A DNA stretch of 64,000 nt, from the NCBI GenBank assembly GCA_945869965.1, contig CAMBRC010000004.1:25309-89308 (forward strand). Direction: 5' to 3'. Positions 63,903-64,000 of the stretch are shown here, in pieces; position 1 is the stretch's first letter; each line of letters starts with the position of its first letter. Made by a program: the position numbers and the translations under genes. Under the pieces are notes generated by a model. The model searched no databases. It was not told the DNA's origin and worked only from the letters and a program-made list of their open reading frames with translations. Origin of the DNA: Asaia bogorensis (GTDB lineage Bacteria > Pseudomonadota > Alphaproteobacteria > Acetobacterales > Acetobacteraceae).

Positions 63903-63975
63903 GGAAGGCCAGGGCTCTGCCCTGGACCCGCTGAGGCCTGAGGCCCCAGACCCCCATTCGTTAAGCGCCTTCGGC
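63901..63975 (+). repeat. Family B GC-rich double-hairpin repeat, copy 2
   Basis: Matches the unit at 57975-58048 with few differences and overlaps the last two bases of the response regulator stop. It contains the CCAGGGC/GCCCTGG stem and the AGGCCT-containing second stem. It lies just 3' of the gene, as copy 1 does for lpxC. Confidence 0.85.
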
Positions 63976-64000
63976 AACGGGGGCCGTCGAGGCCTTCATC

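Overview
The window is about 64 kb of GC-rich, gene-dense chromosome from an alphaproteobacterium, most likely a member of the Acetobacteraceae (Rhodospirillales). The reasons are the alphaproteobacterial division and cell wall cluster with rnpB just upstream of mraZ, the lpxC-bamD-recN-ligA block after ftsZ, the yqeY-dnaG-rpoD cluster, the C-terminal FtsZ peptide ending in an [12 protein letters not shown] motif, and AT-rich hairpin repeats scattered between the GC-rich genes. The family assignment is inference. No tRNA, CRISPR array, prophage, insertion sequence or recognisable biosynthetic or defence cluster was seen.

Positions 1-15500 are accessory metabolism, mostly on the minus strand. 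They hold a partial acyl-CoA dehydrogenase, an MFS exporter, a MipA-like outer membrane protein, two extracytoplasmic peptide/nickel-type solute-binding proteins without permeases, a PimC/PimD-like acyl-CoA dehydrogenase pair plus a second PimC-like paralogue, a LysE exporter, a double-length CaiB-type CoA-transferase beside a small biotinyl carrier protein, a DUF1203 protein and a GNAT acetyltransferase. Together these suggest use of organic or dicarboxylic acids through CoA thioesters.

Positions 15500-26700 are core functions: rpoD, dnaG and yqeY (minus), then carA, carB, greA and a threonine ammonia-lyase (plus). CarA carries an extra N-terminal helix-turn-helix-like domain, and its promoter spacer is a perfect palindrome. 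Positions 26800-36860 hold a large AsmA protein, a full-length 5-oxoprolinase/hydantoinase, a stand-alone AMP-forming ligase with an unusual C-terminal motif, a TerB-DnaJ protein and a small Ala/Pro/Arg-rich protein. That small protein is a paralogue of one at 7050-7448.

Positions 36900-57000 are RNase P RNA followed by a complete division and peptidoglycan cluster: mraZ, rsmH, ftsL, ftsI, murE, murF, mraY, murD, ftsW, murG, murC, murB, ddl, ftsQ, ftsA, ftsZ. Most junctions are ATGA or similar overlaps. The ftsQ-ftsA junction is broken by a pair of hairpin repeats. After it come lpxC, bamD, recN, ligA and an OmpR-type response regulator.

Two repeat families run through the intergenic DNA. 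Family A is an AT-rich hairpin element with 15 copies at 9 intergenic sites. Family B is a 74-75 bp GC-rich double hairpin, present twice. The most interesting non-coding signal is a shared promoter layout at carA and at the two small paralogous genes: an A/T-run block, a -35/-10 pair with a 17-bp spacer, and an ATG only 6-8 nt after the -10, which implies leaderless transcripts.
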